Shown: piece by piece, positions 8,359 through 17,554 of the stretch
Layout: every line of letters begins with the position of its first letter
Position numbering within the stretch: position 1 is the stretch's first letter
NCBI GenBank assembly: GCA_029980465.1
Contig: JARYIJ010000001.1
Span: forward strand, 2,257,749 to 2,321,748
Source: Pseudolabrys sp.
GTDB taxonomy: Bacteria > Pseudomonadota > Alphaproteobacteria > Rhizobiales > Xanthobacteraceae
Direction of reading: 5' to 3'
Length of the DNA stretch: 64,000 nt
Notes under the pieces: model-generated
What the model was told of the DNA's origin: nothing
Databases searched by the model: none
Seen by the model: only the letters and a program-made list of their open reading frames with translations
Program-made: the position numbers and the translations under genes

Positions 8359-9434
8359 TCCGGTCCGGCCTTGCCGTCCATGTAATCGCTGATTTGGCGC
8401 AATGTGATTGCCCGCATGTCTTCTCCGGCAAGGCTTGCGCGATACCAGCCGGCAGTCCATCGAACGCAACGCTCTCCCATGAGACGCGTGCGCCAGCGGA
8501 GTTGCATGCGGGCTTGAGAGGGGTCGACTGCCAGCGCGCGCATCTCGATCGACGTGGAATCCGGAGTGTGACTCCACGCCGAGTGCCGGCCGAACGCGGT
8601 GAATAACGCGTCCGCAAGCTGCGCCACGGTTACCGGCGCGGAATCCGGCCCAAAGTTTAGGGCGTGCGGCACGGTGTGACTTGCGCTCAAGCGCTCGACG
8701 AATAGCAGATAGCCGCAGATGCAATCGAGCACGTGTTGCCATGGGCGCGTGGCTTCGGGGTGCCGCAACTCCAGTCGTTTGTCGTCACGCAAGGCGCGGA
8801 CCAGATCCGGCACCAGCCGGTCGGGAGCGAAGTCACCGCCACCGATGATATTGCCGGCGCGCGCCGTCGCGATGGCCACGCCTGACGGCTCGAAAAAGCT
8901 GTCTCCGTAGGAACGGGTCAAAAGCTCCGCCGCGGCTTTCGAGGCGGAATAGGGATCTTTGCCGCCGAGCCGGTCGGTCTCTTTGAAGGGGCGGCCAAGT
9001 TCATCGTTGGCATATACTTTGTCCGATGTAACGACAAGGACGGCACGGACGCCGGAAATTTCACGCAACGCGTCGAGCACGTGCGCCGTGCCTTGCACGT
9101 TGACGGCGAACGTCTCTGCCGGACGTGCGATGCCGCGCCGGACGATGGCTTGTGCCGCCAGGTGGATCACAAGCTCCGGGCGCGCGGCCTCGACAGCCTC
9201 GCGAACAGCGCGCGCGTCGCGAAGATCGCCGATCGTCGGTGCGACATCGCGATCGACGGCGGCGAGACGATAAAGCGAGGGCTCGGTATCCGGCTCGAGC
9301 GCAAACCCGCTGACCTTGGCGCCCATCGAGGCGAGCCACAGCGCCGTCCAGCTACCGGTAAATCCGGTGTGACCTGTCAGCAGAACGCGTTTGCCTGCCC
9401 AGAATTTTGGATCGGGAAGGGCGCTGTCGCTCAC
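8355..9434 (-). CDS. rfbG: CDP-glucose 4,6-dehydratase
   Basis: A 359-residue extended short-chain dehydrogenase, the usual length for this enzyme. The NAD-binding motif GHTGFTG lies at residues 21-27 and the catalytic pair at Tyr162 and Lys166 (PYSASK). It converts CDP-glucose to CDP-4-keto-6-deoxyglucose, the branch point to CDP-linked deoxy sugars. DKVYANDE and the GGGDFAPDRLVPDLVRAL stretch are characteristic of CDP-glucose rather than dTDP-glucose dehydratases. The GTG start at 9434 overlaps the cytidylyltransferase stop by four bases. The gene pair makes the assignment much firmer than the SDR fold alone. Confidence 0.9.
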   Translation of the reverse strand: MSDSALPDPKFWAGKRVLLTGHTGFTGSWTALWLASMGAKVSGFALEPDTEPSLYRLAAVDRDVAPTIGDLRDARAVREAVEAARPELVIHLAAQAIVRRGIARPAETFAVNVQGTAHVLDALREISGVRAVLVVTSDKVYANDELGRPFKETDRLGGKDPYSASKAAAELLTRSYGDSFFEPSGVAIATARAGNIIGGGDFAPDRLVPDLVRALRDDKRLELRHPEATRPWQHVLDCICGYLLFVERLSASHTVPHALNFGPDSAPVTVAQLADALFTAFGRHSAWSHTPDSTSIEMRALAVDPSQARMQLRWRTRLMGERCVRWTAGWYRASLAGEDMRAITLRQISDYMDGKAGPE

Positions 9435-10204
9435 GCCCAGACCTTCCACGGCGCCTTGCCCTCGGCCCACAACTGCTCGAGGTGCATCTTGTCCCGCATC
9501 GTATCCATGGGCTGCCAGAAGCCCTGATGGCGGAAAGCCATCAGGTGTCCGTTCGCCGCGAGCTGCTGCAACGGCTCGCGTTCCCACGAGGTGTCGTCGT
9601 TTCCGATGAGATCGACCACGGAGGGATCGAGCACGAAGAATCCACCGTTGATGTAGGCGTTGTCGCCCGGCGGCTTTTCGACAAAGCGAACGATGCGGTC
9701 GCCATCGAGCGACACCGCTCCATAACGGCCCGGCGGCGCCACCGCGGTGAGCGTCGCCCTCTTGCCGTGCTTGTTGTGGAATGCGGCGAGCTTCGCGATG
9801 TCGATATCCGCGACGCCGTCGCCATAAGTCAGGCAGAATGGCTCATGGGGCCGGAGATAGCGGGCGATTCTCTTGATGCGTCCGCCGGTATTCGTTCGTT
9901 CGCCAGTGTCGACGAGCGTCACGCGCCATGGCTCGGCCGAGCTGTTGTGATATTCGACCTGATTGGTCCGCACGTCGATGGTGACGTCCGAATTGTGCAG
10001 GAAGTAATTCGAGAAATATTCCTTGATCAGGTAGCCTTTGTAGCCGAGGCAGATGATGAAGTCGTTGATGCCGTGATGGCTGTAAATCTTCAGGATGTGC
10101 CACAGGATCGGCCGCCCGCCGATCTCGATCATCGGCTTGGGCCGCAAATGGGATTCTTCAGCGATGCGGGTCCCCATTCCGCCTGCAAGAATGACGGCTA
10201 GCAC
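9431..10204 (-). CDS. rfbF: glucose-1-phosphate cytidylyltransferase
   Basis: A 257-residue nucleotidyltransferase, the standard length of RfbF. The N-terminus carries LAGGMGTRIAEES followed by RPKPMIEIGGRPILWHI, the nucleotide-binding and Lys-containing substrate motifs. YGDGVADIDI (around residue 128) holds the metal-binding Asp. It makes CDP-glucose from glucose-1-phosphate and CTP, the first step of the pathway continued by the overlapping dehydratase gene. The GTG start at 10204 gives an N-terminus that begins directly with the nucleotide-binding strand. Confidence 0.92.
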   Translation of the reverse strand: MLAVILAGGMGTRIAEESHLRPKPMIEIGGRPILWHILKIYSHHGINDFIICLGYKGYLIKEYFSNYFLHNSDVTIDVRTNQVEYHNSSAEPWRVTLVDTGERTNTGGRIKRIARYLRPHEPFCLTYGDGVADIDIAKLAAFHNKHGKRATLTAVAPPGRYGAVSLDGDRIVRFVEKPPGDNAYINGGFFVLDPSVVDLIGNDDTSWEREPLQQLAANGHLMAFRHQGFWQPMDTMRDKMHLEQLWAEGKAPWKVWA

Positions 10205-10219
10205 GTGGTCAATCCGGTT

Positions 10220-10975
10220 TTATCTGGTGCGCAGCAGCCAAGCGTTCGGCCAATGCGTGACATTGCCCTCAAGCGTAGACTCATTAAATAGCCACTCGGG
10301 CTCCTTGATCACAAAATAAGGATTCCTGGCCGCGAAGTCGATGGCGGCGCGAGACGGGTTGTCCTGGCACCATTCGAGCTTGCCGCGTGGAGCGCCAGCG
10401 ACGTCCTTCATAAAGCCGTCAGTTGCGACAATATAGGAGCCGACCGATACCAGTGGCGCGTAAGCCTCAAGCTCTTCGGCAACATGCGCGTAACTGTGAT
10501 TTGAATCGAGAATGACCATAACGCGCTCGCCTGACCGGATCATACTCTTCACCTGCGCGACAACGTCTGGCGCTACCGAAGATCCTTCAATTAAAGTTAT
10601 CCTGGGTTTTAGCGGATGCTCCTCAAGGCGCTTCCGATTGTGCGGTCGAATGTCGACATCGATCGCGATGACGCGTCCTTTTCCGATAAGCTGCAAAAGG
10701 CTTGCTGAAAAAACAGCAGATCCGCCGTGAGCGATGCCAGTTTCGATGATGACGTCGGGTTTCAGTCTGAACACGATCTCCTGATAGCGGATCATGTCAT
10801 CAGGAAGCTGGATAATCGGAACGCCGAACCACGTGAAGGTATAGGTATATTTTTGATTCCAGCCCGTCTTGAGCCAGAGCGATGACAGGAGCCGAAAACC
10901 CTCGTCGCTGTAGAAGGGCACTTCCTTGCCGTCCGCAACCAGGGTTTCTTTCTCGGTATCAACCGTCAGTTTCAT
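10220..10975 (-). CDS. CmcI / rhamnosyl O-methyltransferase family protein
   Basis: A 251-residue protein of the family that includes cephalosporin hydroxylase CmcI and rhamnosyl O-methyltransferase. The SAM-binding region is VIIETGIAHGGSAVFSASLL, followed by VIAIDVDIRPHNR and the metal-loop-like VILDSNHSYAHVAEEL. A DGFMKDV stretch follows. In polysaccharide loci such proteins usually methylate a hydroxyl on a glycan residue, so O-methylation of a sugar is the likely role. The gene lies 15 bases upstream of the rfbF start on the same strand and is probably cotranscribed. Annotation as a hydroxylase, which automatic pipelines often give, would be misleading. Confidence 0.8.
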   Translation of the reverse strand: MKLTVDTEKETLVADGKEVPFYSDEGFRLLSSLWLKTGWNQKYTYTFTWFGVPIIQLPDDMIRYQEIVFRLKPDVIIETGIAHGGSAVFSASLLQLIGKGRVIAIDVDIRPHNRKRLEEHPLKPRITLIEGSSVAPDVVAQVKSMIRSGERVMVILDSNHSYAHVAEELEAYAPLVSVGSYIVATDGFMKDVAGAPRGKLEWCQDNPSRAAIDFAARNPYFVIKEPEWLFNESTLEGNVTHWPNAWLLRTR

Positions 10976-10996
10976 ACGTCTGCTCTTGGAGCGAGG

Positions 10997-11905
10997 CTAT
11001 CGTTGCGTTTCACGCATGCGCCAATAGCACAAAGTTTCAGTCAGCGCGTCATCTAAAGTGCGGGTGGGAACGTAGCCAACTTCATTGCGGAGTCTGTCGA
11101 CGTCTGCGCAAATCAAAAGCGGTTCGTTGGGGCGATCCGGCAATGCTCCGATTTTCACAAGCTCCGGATGTCCGGCAAGCTGACCAAGCCGGAGTGCAAG
11201 ATCTGCAACGCGAATTGGCGTGCCGCTTGCAATGTTAACCGGACCGGTAACATTCGAGAGGGTTAAGGCCGCCAAGGCCTCTCCTGCCGTGGTGACGTCG
11301 ATATAGTCACGAAACACAACGCCCGACGTGCAAGAGGCACTCTCGCCCCTGACAAGCGCGTGCGCTATGGTCGATACAAGTCGGCCTTCCTTTTCACCAG
11401 GGCCGAACAAAAAAAAGAGCCTGGCCCAGGAAAGTTCGACCGACGTCTTCGTGGCAAGCAGATGAAGAGCGCGCCGGGTCGCATCCTTGGCCTCTGCATA
11501 TAAAGTTGTTGGCCGGATTGTGGTGGCGATTTCATTGCAGCAACCATGCGTCGGCCAATCGTACTCATAACAAGTGCCGATGCCGACAAATCTCTCGACT
11601 CCATATTCGGCCGCGATGCGAAACAATGTCGTTGTCGCATCCACCCAACGAAGATTCTCTGGGGCTGACCAGAACTTGTTGTGCTCGACGTACCAGGCAA
11701 GATGAAGGATAGCCCGAGGTCGAACGAGTCCCATAACCTTTCTTACATCACGGTCATTGAAGAGATCGGTTCGATGCCAGGAGACAATGGCTTCACAGTT
11801 CGGCCTATTTCGCCCGATCGCGTGTAGTTCAATGCCTTTAGTTTCCAATGCGCGGGCGGTGGCGTCGCCAACGAAACCACTGGCGCCGGTCATGAGAATA
11901 CGCAT
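10997..11905 (-). CDS. NAD-dependent sugar epimerase/dehydratase (SDR)
   Basis: This 302-residue extended SDR has the nucleotide-binding motif GASGFVG (residues 7-13) and the catalytic pair Tyr136 and Lys140 (LYAEAK). The C-terminal substrate domain is present. The ATG at 11905 is preferred to the TTG one codon earlier. It may act as a 4-ketoreductase or epimerase finishing the CDP-sugar made by the neighbouring genes, comparable in position to CDP-abequose or paratose synthases. The exact reaction cannot be read from the sequence. Spacing of 21 bases to the CmcI-type gene suggests one operon. Confidence 0.8.
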   Translation of the reverse strand: MRILMTGASGFVGDATARALETKGIELHAIGRNRPNCEAIVSWHRTDLFNDRDVRKVMGLVRPRAILHLAWYVEHNKFWSAPENLRWVDATTTLFRIAAEYGVERFVGIGTCYEYDWPTHGCCNEIATTIRPTTLYAEAKDATRRALHLLATKTSVELSWARLFFLFGPGEKEGRLVSTIAHALVRGESASCTSGVVFRDYIDVTTAGEALAALTLSNVTGPVNIASGTPIRVADLALRLGQLAGHPELVKIGALPDRPNEPLLICADVDRLRNEVGYVPTRTLDDALTETLCYWRMRETQR

Positions 11906-11985
11906 CAAACGAAATGTCTCATCTAGATTTGATAGAGCTCATATCCGACAGGTGCGGATCGAAATTGTCCAGTCTCTTTGTCCGG

Positions 11986-13116
11986 TTACCCCATAACGAT
12001 CGATTCGGCGTCGACGCCCATCTTGAAAAGTAATTGTCGAATCTCTTCAGCATAATTCGCATTCATGATGAAAATGGTCGGATTAACGATAGTGTCGCGT
12101 ATCCATTCCGGGGGATGGATTTCAATACCCGAACCAGGGACGAAGCGTTTTTGCTTGTTTGGATTGAGGTCAATTCCTCCGGAGAGACGATTCGAGTTCA
12201 TCAGTGTTGAGAAGATAACGCCCTTGGTCGCCATGCCCCATACGAGAGGCGCGTTGGCCGTTGCGATGCGCTCTTTTGCGGCGTGCAGGTGCGCATCTTC
12301 AGTTTCTGAATACGCCAGAACCGCTTCGACCTCTGTCGATCCATTGGCCGACAAGGTATCAGTCATGTTGCCTGGCGATGCCAACGTCCATTGGTATTGG
12401 TCTCCAAAGCAAGTCTGGCTGCTGAGGGTCATAAATCCGGCCCTGGCAAGGGCATGTTTCAAGGACTTGCCAGTAAAATAATTGCAATGTTCGTAGCAAA
12501 AATCCCAAAAAGCTTCCTTGCGGAGAATCCACTCGAAGCTCGGAACTTCAACGTAAAGCGGAATATCCGGGATGGCTTTGCGGATCATCCGCAGAAATGA
12601 AACCGGTGTCGGTATGTGCTCGAGTACATGGCGCAACAGAACGAGCTTCGCGTCTGCTCGGATATGATCGGACCTGAACTCATCACGAATCAGCGTGAAG
12701 TTGTTTTCATGAGTTGACGTGCAACTCGGGTCGACGCCGACCCCTTGAATGCCCGGAGCTAGCCTGCACAACAGGCGAAGGAATGTGCCCTTGCCGCAGC
12801 CAACATCATAGACCGTTCCTGACGTGAGATTTAGGCGCTCAATGAGCATGGTCGCGATCATCTCCATATGGCGCGTGAACAATGGAGACGGGACCTCATT
12901 ATCATAATTCGGATCGTAGGCGATCAAGTTCGCCTGAAACGCGGCATTGAAACTGAAGCCGCAAGTTTTGCAGGTCGCCAGTTGGAACGGAGCGCAAGGC
13001 GCTGCCAAAGCAGCCGCACGTGTCTCATAGACGCGATTCTGCAAAACGGGCAGACGGTGCCGCCGCACAGTTTGAACCAGGTCCGCACTCTCGCAGATGG
13101 GGCAGTTGGCCAACAT
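11986..13116 (-). CDS. zinc-domain class I methyltransferase, second copy type
   Basis: A 376-residue methyltransferase with the same three-part layout as the C-methyltransferase at 7123-8358. Cys5, Cys8, Cys49 and Cys52 form the zinc site, the SAM motif is YDVGCGKGTFLRLL (about 103-116), and a C-terminal domain carries WGMATKGVIFSTLM and DLNPNKQKRFVPGSGIEI. It differs from the other copy in most surface sequence and is clearly not a recent duplicate. The ATG at 13116 puts the first Cys pair at the N-terminus; a TTG at 13158 would add 14 residues. It probably acts on a sugar nucleotide or glycan in the same locus. It may be the first gene of the minus-strand sugar operon. Confidence 0.78.
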   Translation of the reverse strand: MLANCPICESADLVQTVRRHRLPVLQNRVYETRAAALAAPCAPFQLATCKTCGFSFNAAFQANLIAYDPNYDNEVPSPLFTRHMEMIATMLIERLNLTSGTVYDVGCGKGTFLRLLCRLAPGIQGVGVDPSCTSTHENNFTLIRDEFRSDHIRADAKLVLLRHVLEHIPTPVSFLRMIRKAIPDIPLYVEVPSFEWILRKEAFWDFCYEHCNYFTGKSLKHALARAGFMTLSSQTCFGDQYQWTLASPGNMTDTLSANGSTEVEAVLAYSETEDAHLHAAKERIATANAPLVWGMATKGVIFSTLMNSNRLSGGIDLNPNKQKRFVPGSGIEIHPPEWIRDTIVNPTIFIMNANYAEEIRQLLFKMGVDAESIVMG

Positions 13117-13279
13117 GGCTTGTTGTATGACTACAGATGAATCGAACCGGTAGACCAAGGCTTGATCTAGAGCCTCTCAGTCGGATAAGTAGGCTTGATC
13201 ATCCAATGGCGTATCAATCCAGCAGCGTCAACGTTGCTGGCCGACACCAATCCTGGTCTGTTGGAGCTTGGCCCCTAAA

Positions 13280-13957
13280 TCACCTCGCCGCCGTGTTGTT
13301 CCGGGTGAATTGCAGGCTGTAGAGGCCGGTGTCCATGCCGGGTGCGGCGCCCTTGCTGGGCATCTCGGCCATCAGGGTCTTGCAAGCCGCGTCGGCCGCC
13401 TCCGGCGTCACGCTTTCGATCATCACCAGCCAGTTCGGAATGCCGACTTCGCGGCCGCGCTTCTCCGCGGTTTCGATGCTGCTACCCTCGCGGTCGGCGA
13501 TGCACAGGTGAACGCCGACGACGGCCGGCCGCGCCAGGATCCCCGGCAGCACCGACGCGAGATATTGCCTCAGGTCGTTCTCCCGCCCGGCTTGCGGGCC
13601 GAACCGCAGCGTCAGGATGTAGCCGCCCTGGCCGACGCCGTCGGACAGTTCGACGCTGCACACGCCGCGCGAGGTGTTGCGGAAATGCGCCGGCACCACC
13701 TTGGCGGTCCATGGCGTCGGGTTGTTGAGGCGGGTGAGGTAGTCCTTGCCGGTGAGGACCGCCTGCGTCTCAGTCTCATACAGTGTGAAGTATTGCGGCG
13801 AGCCGTGTACCGCGATGTAGCGCCGGCCGCGCAGGAACCCGGGAATGCCGGCGCGCTCCGGCATGTGTTCGCGGTCGTGCCACTCGTAGAATTCCGCGCG
13901 GCCCTCCAGCGCAATGTCGTTCCAGATGGCGACCACGCCCTTGCCGGCCAGGCTCAT
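13280..13957 (-). CDS. uncharacterised protein with paired EthD-like domains
   Basis: A 225-residue soluble protein. The first half contains WHDREHMPERAGIPGFLRGRRY, a pattern seen in EthD-like and other dimeric alpha-beta barrel proteins, where the His and Arg residues line a ligand pocket. The second half (YILTLRFGPQAG, then WLVMIESVTPEAADAA) looks like a second ferredoxin-like barrel unit. No signal peptide is present. The gene ends the ABC-transporter operon, 16 bases after the ATPase gene. It is therefore likely to act on the imported compound or its breakdown product. The function itself is not known. Confidence 0.7.
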   Translation of the reverse strand: MSLAGKGVVAIWNDIALEGRAEFYEWHDREHMPERAGIPGFLRGRRYIAVHGSPQYFTLYETETQAVLTGKDYLTRLNNPTPWTAKVVPAHFRNTSRGVCSVELSDGVGQGGYILTLRFGPQAGRENDLRQYLASVLPGILARPAVVGVHLCIADREGSSIETAEKRGREVGIPNWLVMIESVTPEAADAACKTLMAEMPSKGAAPGMDTGLYSLQFTRNNTAAR

Positions 13958-13973
13958 GCTTTGTCTCCGTGGG

Positions 13974-14828
<855 letters not shown>

Positions 14829-14834
14829 CCCAGT

Positions 14835-15818
14835 CTACTGCTTCGGGATGAAGTCGTCTGTGTAGAAGGCGCTGGCCGGCTTGTCGGTCTTGAGGCCACG
14901 ATACTCGGTCAGCAGCGCCTTTGTGCTCTCCCAGTCCGACAGCGCCCCCCAGCCGATCGGCTTGCCCTTGGTCGCAGGGCTCTGCATGAACGAGATGTCC
15001 TTCAGGAGTTGCTCCTTGGTCGACGGCCCGTTGAGGGTCGGCTTGGCCTTCAACGCCGCCGCGACGGCCGCATCCGGGTCCTTGATCGCTTCTTGCCAGG
15101 AGCGGATGGTCGCCTTGACGAAGCGGCGGACCATGTCTGGCTTGTCCTTGATGGTTTGCTCCTGGGCGAGGATCACCATGCCGATCGTGTTGGCGCCGTT
15201 GTCGGCGAAGGGCAAGCCGGCAGGCTTGAAGCCCTTGGCCTTGACCAGGAAGTATTGGTCGTCGAGGCCGCCGAGCAGGGCATCCACGCGCTTGTCGAGC
15301 AGCGCCACCACCTTGCCGGCCGGATCGACCTGGACAAGGTTGATCTTGCTCATGTCGATCTTGTTGTACTTGGCGACGGCCGGAAACAGTTGCGTCAGCG
15401 CGTCGCCTGCCGTGATCGCGAGCTTCTTGCCCTCGAGATCCTTGGCGGTCTTGATGCCGGTCTCGGCGAGCGAGATCACGCCGAAGGCCGACGTGTTGAC
15501 CAGCGACATCACGGCCTTCACCTCGGCGCCCTTCGCCGCCATCAGCATCAGGCTCGACGAGTCGGCGAGACCGAAGGTGTCGCTGCCCGCGGCGATCACC
15601 TGCACGGTGTTGACCGATCCGCGACCCTCGTTGATCGTGAGGTCGATGCCCTCATCCTTGTAGTAGCCGCGCTCCTTGCCGAGATAGAACGGCGTGTGCA
15701 GGCCGCCCAGATACCAGTTGAGGCGGAACGAGACCTGGTCCATCGACCAGGCCGGTTGCGCGGCAAAAGTTGCGAGCGCGAGCGCGATTGCGCTGAGTGC
15801 CAATTTCGTTTTTTTCAT
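14835..15818 (-). CDS. ABC transporter substrate-binding protein, NMT1/THI5-like
   Basis: This 327-residue periplasmic binding protein starts with a signal peptide (MKKTKLALSAIALALATFAA, cut after PAWS). The mature part begins QVSFRLNWYLGGLHTPFYLG, the pattern of NMT1/THI5 binding proteins of the NitT/TauT class, which bind pyrimidine precursors, sulfonates, aromatic acids and related anions. GGGAGG lies six bases before the ATG at 15818, which favours it over the ATG two codons earlier. The ligand cannot be deduced, though the neighbouring SDR, cupin and EthD-like proteins point to an organic compound that is degraded. Confidence 0.88.
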   Translation of the reverse strand: MKKTKLALSAIALALATFAAQPAWSMDQVSFRLNWYLGGLHTPFYLGKERGYYKDEGIDLTINEGRGSVNTVQVIAAGSDTFGLADSSSLMLMAAKGAEVKAVMSLVNTSAFGVISLAETGIKTAKDLEGKKLAITAGDALTQLFPAVAKYNKIDMSKINLVQVDPAGKVVALLDKRVDALLGGLDDQYFLVKAKGFKPAGLPFADNGANTIGMVILAQEQTIKDKPDMVRRFVKATIRSWQEAIKDPDAAVAAALKAKPTLNGPSTKEQLLKDISFMQSPATKGKPIGWGALSDWESTKALLTEYRGLKTDKPASAFYTDDFIPKQ

Positions 15819-15858
15819 TGCCATCCTCCCTTGTGGTTTTGTTTGATCATCTGTCGGT

Positions 15859-16683
15859 TCAGGTCAGCTCGATGCCTCCGGTCCCCTGCGTGGTCGACAC
15901 GTGCCAGGGAATGACAATGCGCTGCAGCAGCTCGACGACGAAATAGACGATGACGCCTATCGCGCTGAGCAGAATGATGATGGCGAACACCATCTGCGTG
16001 TTGAGGTCGCCGTTGTATTGCAGGAGCTGGTAGCCGAGTCCGCGGTCGGACGCGACAAATTCGGCCACCACGGCGGCGGTCGCGGACAACGCCGCGCCGA
16101 CCTTCAGGCCGGTGAAGATGTCCGGCAACGCGTGCGGCAGCCGTACCTTGAGAAAGGCCTTCCAGCCGCCGGCGCCGGTGGTGTGGACGAAGTCCATAAT
16201 CTCCGGGTCGATGGAACGGAAGCCGGCGATGCTGCTGATGACGATCGGGAAGAATGACAGCAAAAACACCAGCAGCAGCTTGGGCGTGAAGCCGAAGCCG
16301 AACCAGATGATAAACAGCGGCGCGACCGCGATCTTCGGCACGATCTGCAGAAAAACCATCACCGGATAGACGGTCTGCTCGACGAGGCGCGAGAAGGCGA
16401 TGCTCACCGCGAGCGGCACGCTGATAACGATGGCCAGAACATAGCCGGCGACAATCTCCAGCGTCGTTGTCCATGCGCCTTGCGCCATCGACGACCAGTG
16501 CTCCCACGCCGCCTCGAACACCTGGCTCGGCGGTGGCAGCACATATTCCTTGACGTGGAAGACGCGCACGCCGACTTCCCAGATCACGAACAGGGCGATG
16601 AAGCCTGCAAGCTGACGGCCGAACCGCAACAGTCGCTGATAGGTCCGCGCGGCGCGCGGCGAAACAACGATCGTGTCGGTCAT
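15859..16683 (-). CDS. ABC transporter permease, NitT/TauT type
   Basis: A 274-residue inner-membrane permease with six predicted membrane segments, the first at about residues 26-44 (LAGFIALFVIWEVGVRVF). The cytoplasmic coupling loop holds the BPD motif around VHTTGAGGWKAFLKVRLPHALPDIFTGLK. The ATG at 16683 is preferred because it removes an unusual 26-residue Arg-rich extension. It is the channel of the importer, with the binding protein and ATPase encoded downstream on the same strand. Confidence 0.9.
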   Translation of the reverse strand: MTDTIVVSPRAARTYQRLLRFGRQLAGFIALFVIWEVGVRVFHVKEYVLPPPSQVFEAAWEHWSSMAQGAWTTTLEIVAGYVLAIVISVPLAVSIAFSRLVEQTVYPVMVFLQIVPKIAVAPLFIIWFGFGFTPKLLLVFLLSFFPIVISSIAGFRSIDPEIMDFVHTTGAGGWKAFLKVRLPHALPDIFTGLKVGAALSATAAVVAEFVASDRGLGYQLLQYNGDLNTQMVFAIIILLSAIGVIVYFVVELLQRIVIPWHVSTTQGTGGIELT

Positions 16684-16732
16684 CTTTGTCTCGCCCTCTG
16701 TCTTGCGCCGTCCGCGCAGGCCTGAAATGTTC

Positions 16733-17512
16733 CTAGATCGTCGATAGAAAGCCACCGCCATCCATCAGCAGGTTCTGGCCGACGATGAAGCCGGTATGTG
16801 CGCTGCACAGGAATGCGCAAGCGATACCGAACTCCTCGGCGGTGCCGAAGCGGCCGACCGGTACCTGTGACGTCAGCGACGATACGAACTCATCGTACGG
16901 CATGCCAGCCTGTCTGGCGCGCTCCGCCATCGGCTTCATCTGCCGGTCGGTGGCAAACGGGCCGGGCAGCAGATTGTTGATGATGACGTTATGCTTGGCG
17001 ACCTGACGCGACAGCCCGGCGATAAAGCCGGTCAGGCCGGCGCGCGCCGCATTCGACAGCGGCAGGTGAAAGAGCGGCGTTTTGACCGAGCGCGACGTGA
17101 TGTTGACGATGCGGCCGAACTTGCGCGCCGCCATGCCGTCGACGGTGGCTTTGATCAGCATGATCGGCGCCACCATATTGGGCACCATGCCGTTGAGCCA
17201 ATCGTCCTCGTCGAGCGGACGAAAATCACCGGGCGGCGGGCCACCAGCATTGTTGACCAGAATGTCCGGCTCGGGACAGGCCGCCAGGATCGCCGCGCGG
17301 CCTTCCTTGGTCGTGACGTCGGCGGTCACGGCCTGAACCTTGACGCCGGTTTCCTTACGGATGGCGTTGGCGGTCGCCTCGACCTCTGCCGTATTGCGGC
17401 CGTTGATGACGACGTCGACGCCTTCGCGGGCCAATGCTTCCGCGCATCCGCGGCCGAGTCCCTTGCTCGACGCGCACACGATGGCCCGTTTGCCGGCAAT
17501 GCCGAGATCCAT
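16733..17512 (-). CDS. SDR family protein with a non-canonical active site
   Basis: A 259-residue short-chain dehydrogenase fold. The cofactor motif ASSKGLGRG is at residues 14-22, NNAG at 87-90, and the catalytic Ser at 140 (NITS). At the usual Tyr-x-x-x-Lys site the sequence reads LPLSN, so Tyr is Leu150 and Lys is Asn154. A branch of the SDR family with this change is known, so it is probably not a sequencing error. The protein may bind a dinucleotide without the normal hydride chemistry, or use another residue. It lies 49 bases upstream of the permease gene in the transport operon. Confidence 0.82.
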   Translation of the reverse strand: MDLGIAGKRAIVCASSKGLGRGCAEALAREGVDVVINGRNTAEVEATANAIRKETGVKVQAVTADVTTKEGRAAILAACPEPDILVNNAGGPPPGDFRPLDEDDWLNGMVPNMVAPIMLIKATVDGMAARKFGRIVNITSRSVKTPLFHLPLSNAARAGLTGFIAGLSRQVAKHNVIINNLLPGPFATDRQMKPMAERARQAGMPYDEFVSSLTSQVPVGRFGTAEEFGIACAFLCSAHTGFIVGQNLLMDGGGFLSTI

Positions 17513-17554
17513 GCCCTTGGTTTCTCCCTATGACGATGACGATGGTTTGTACGC

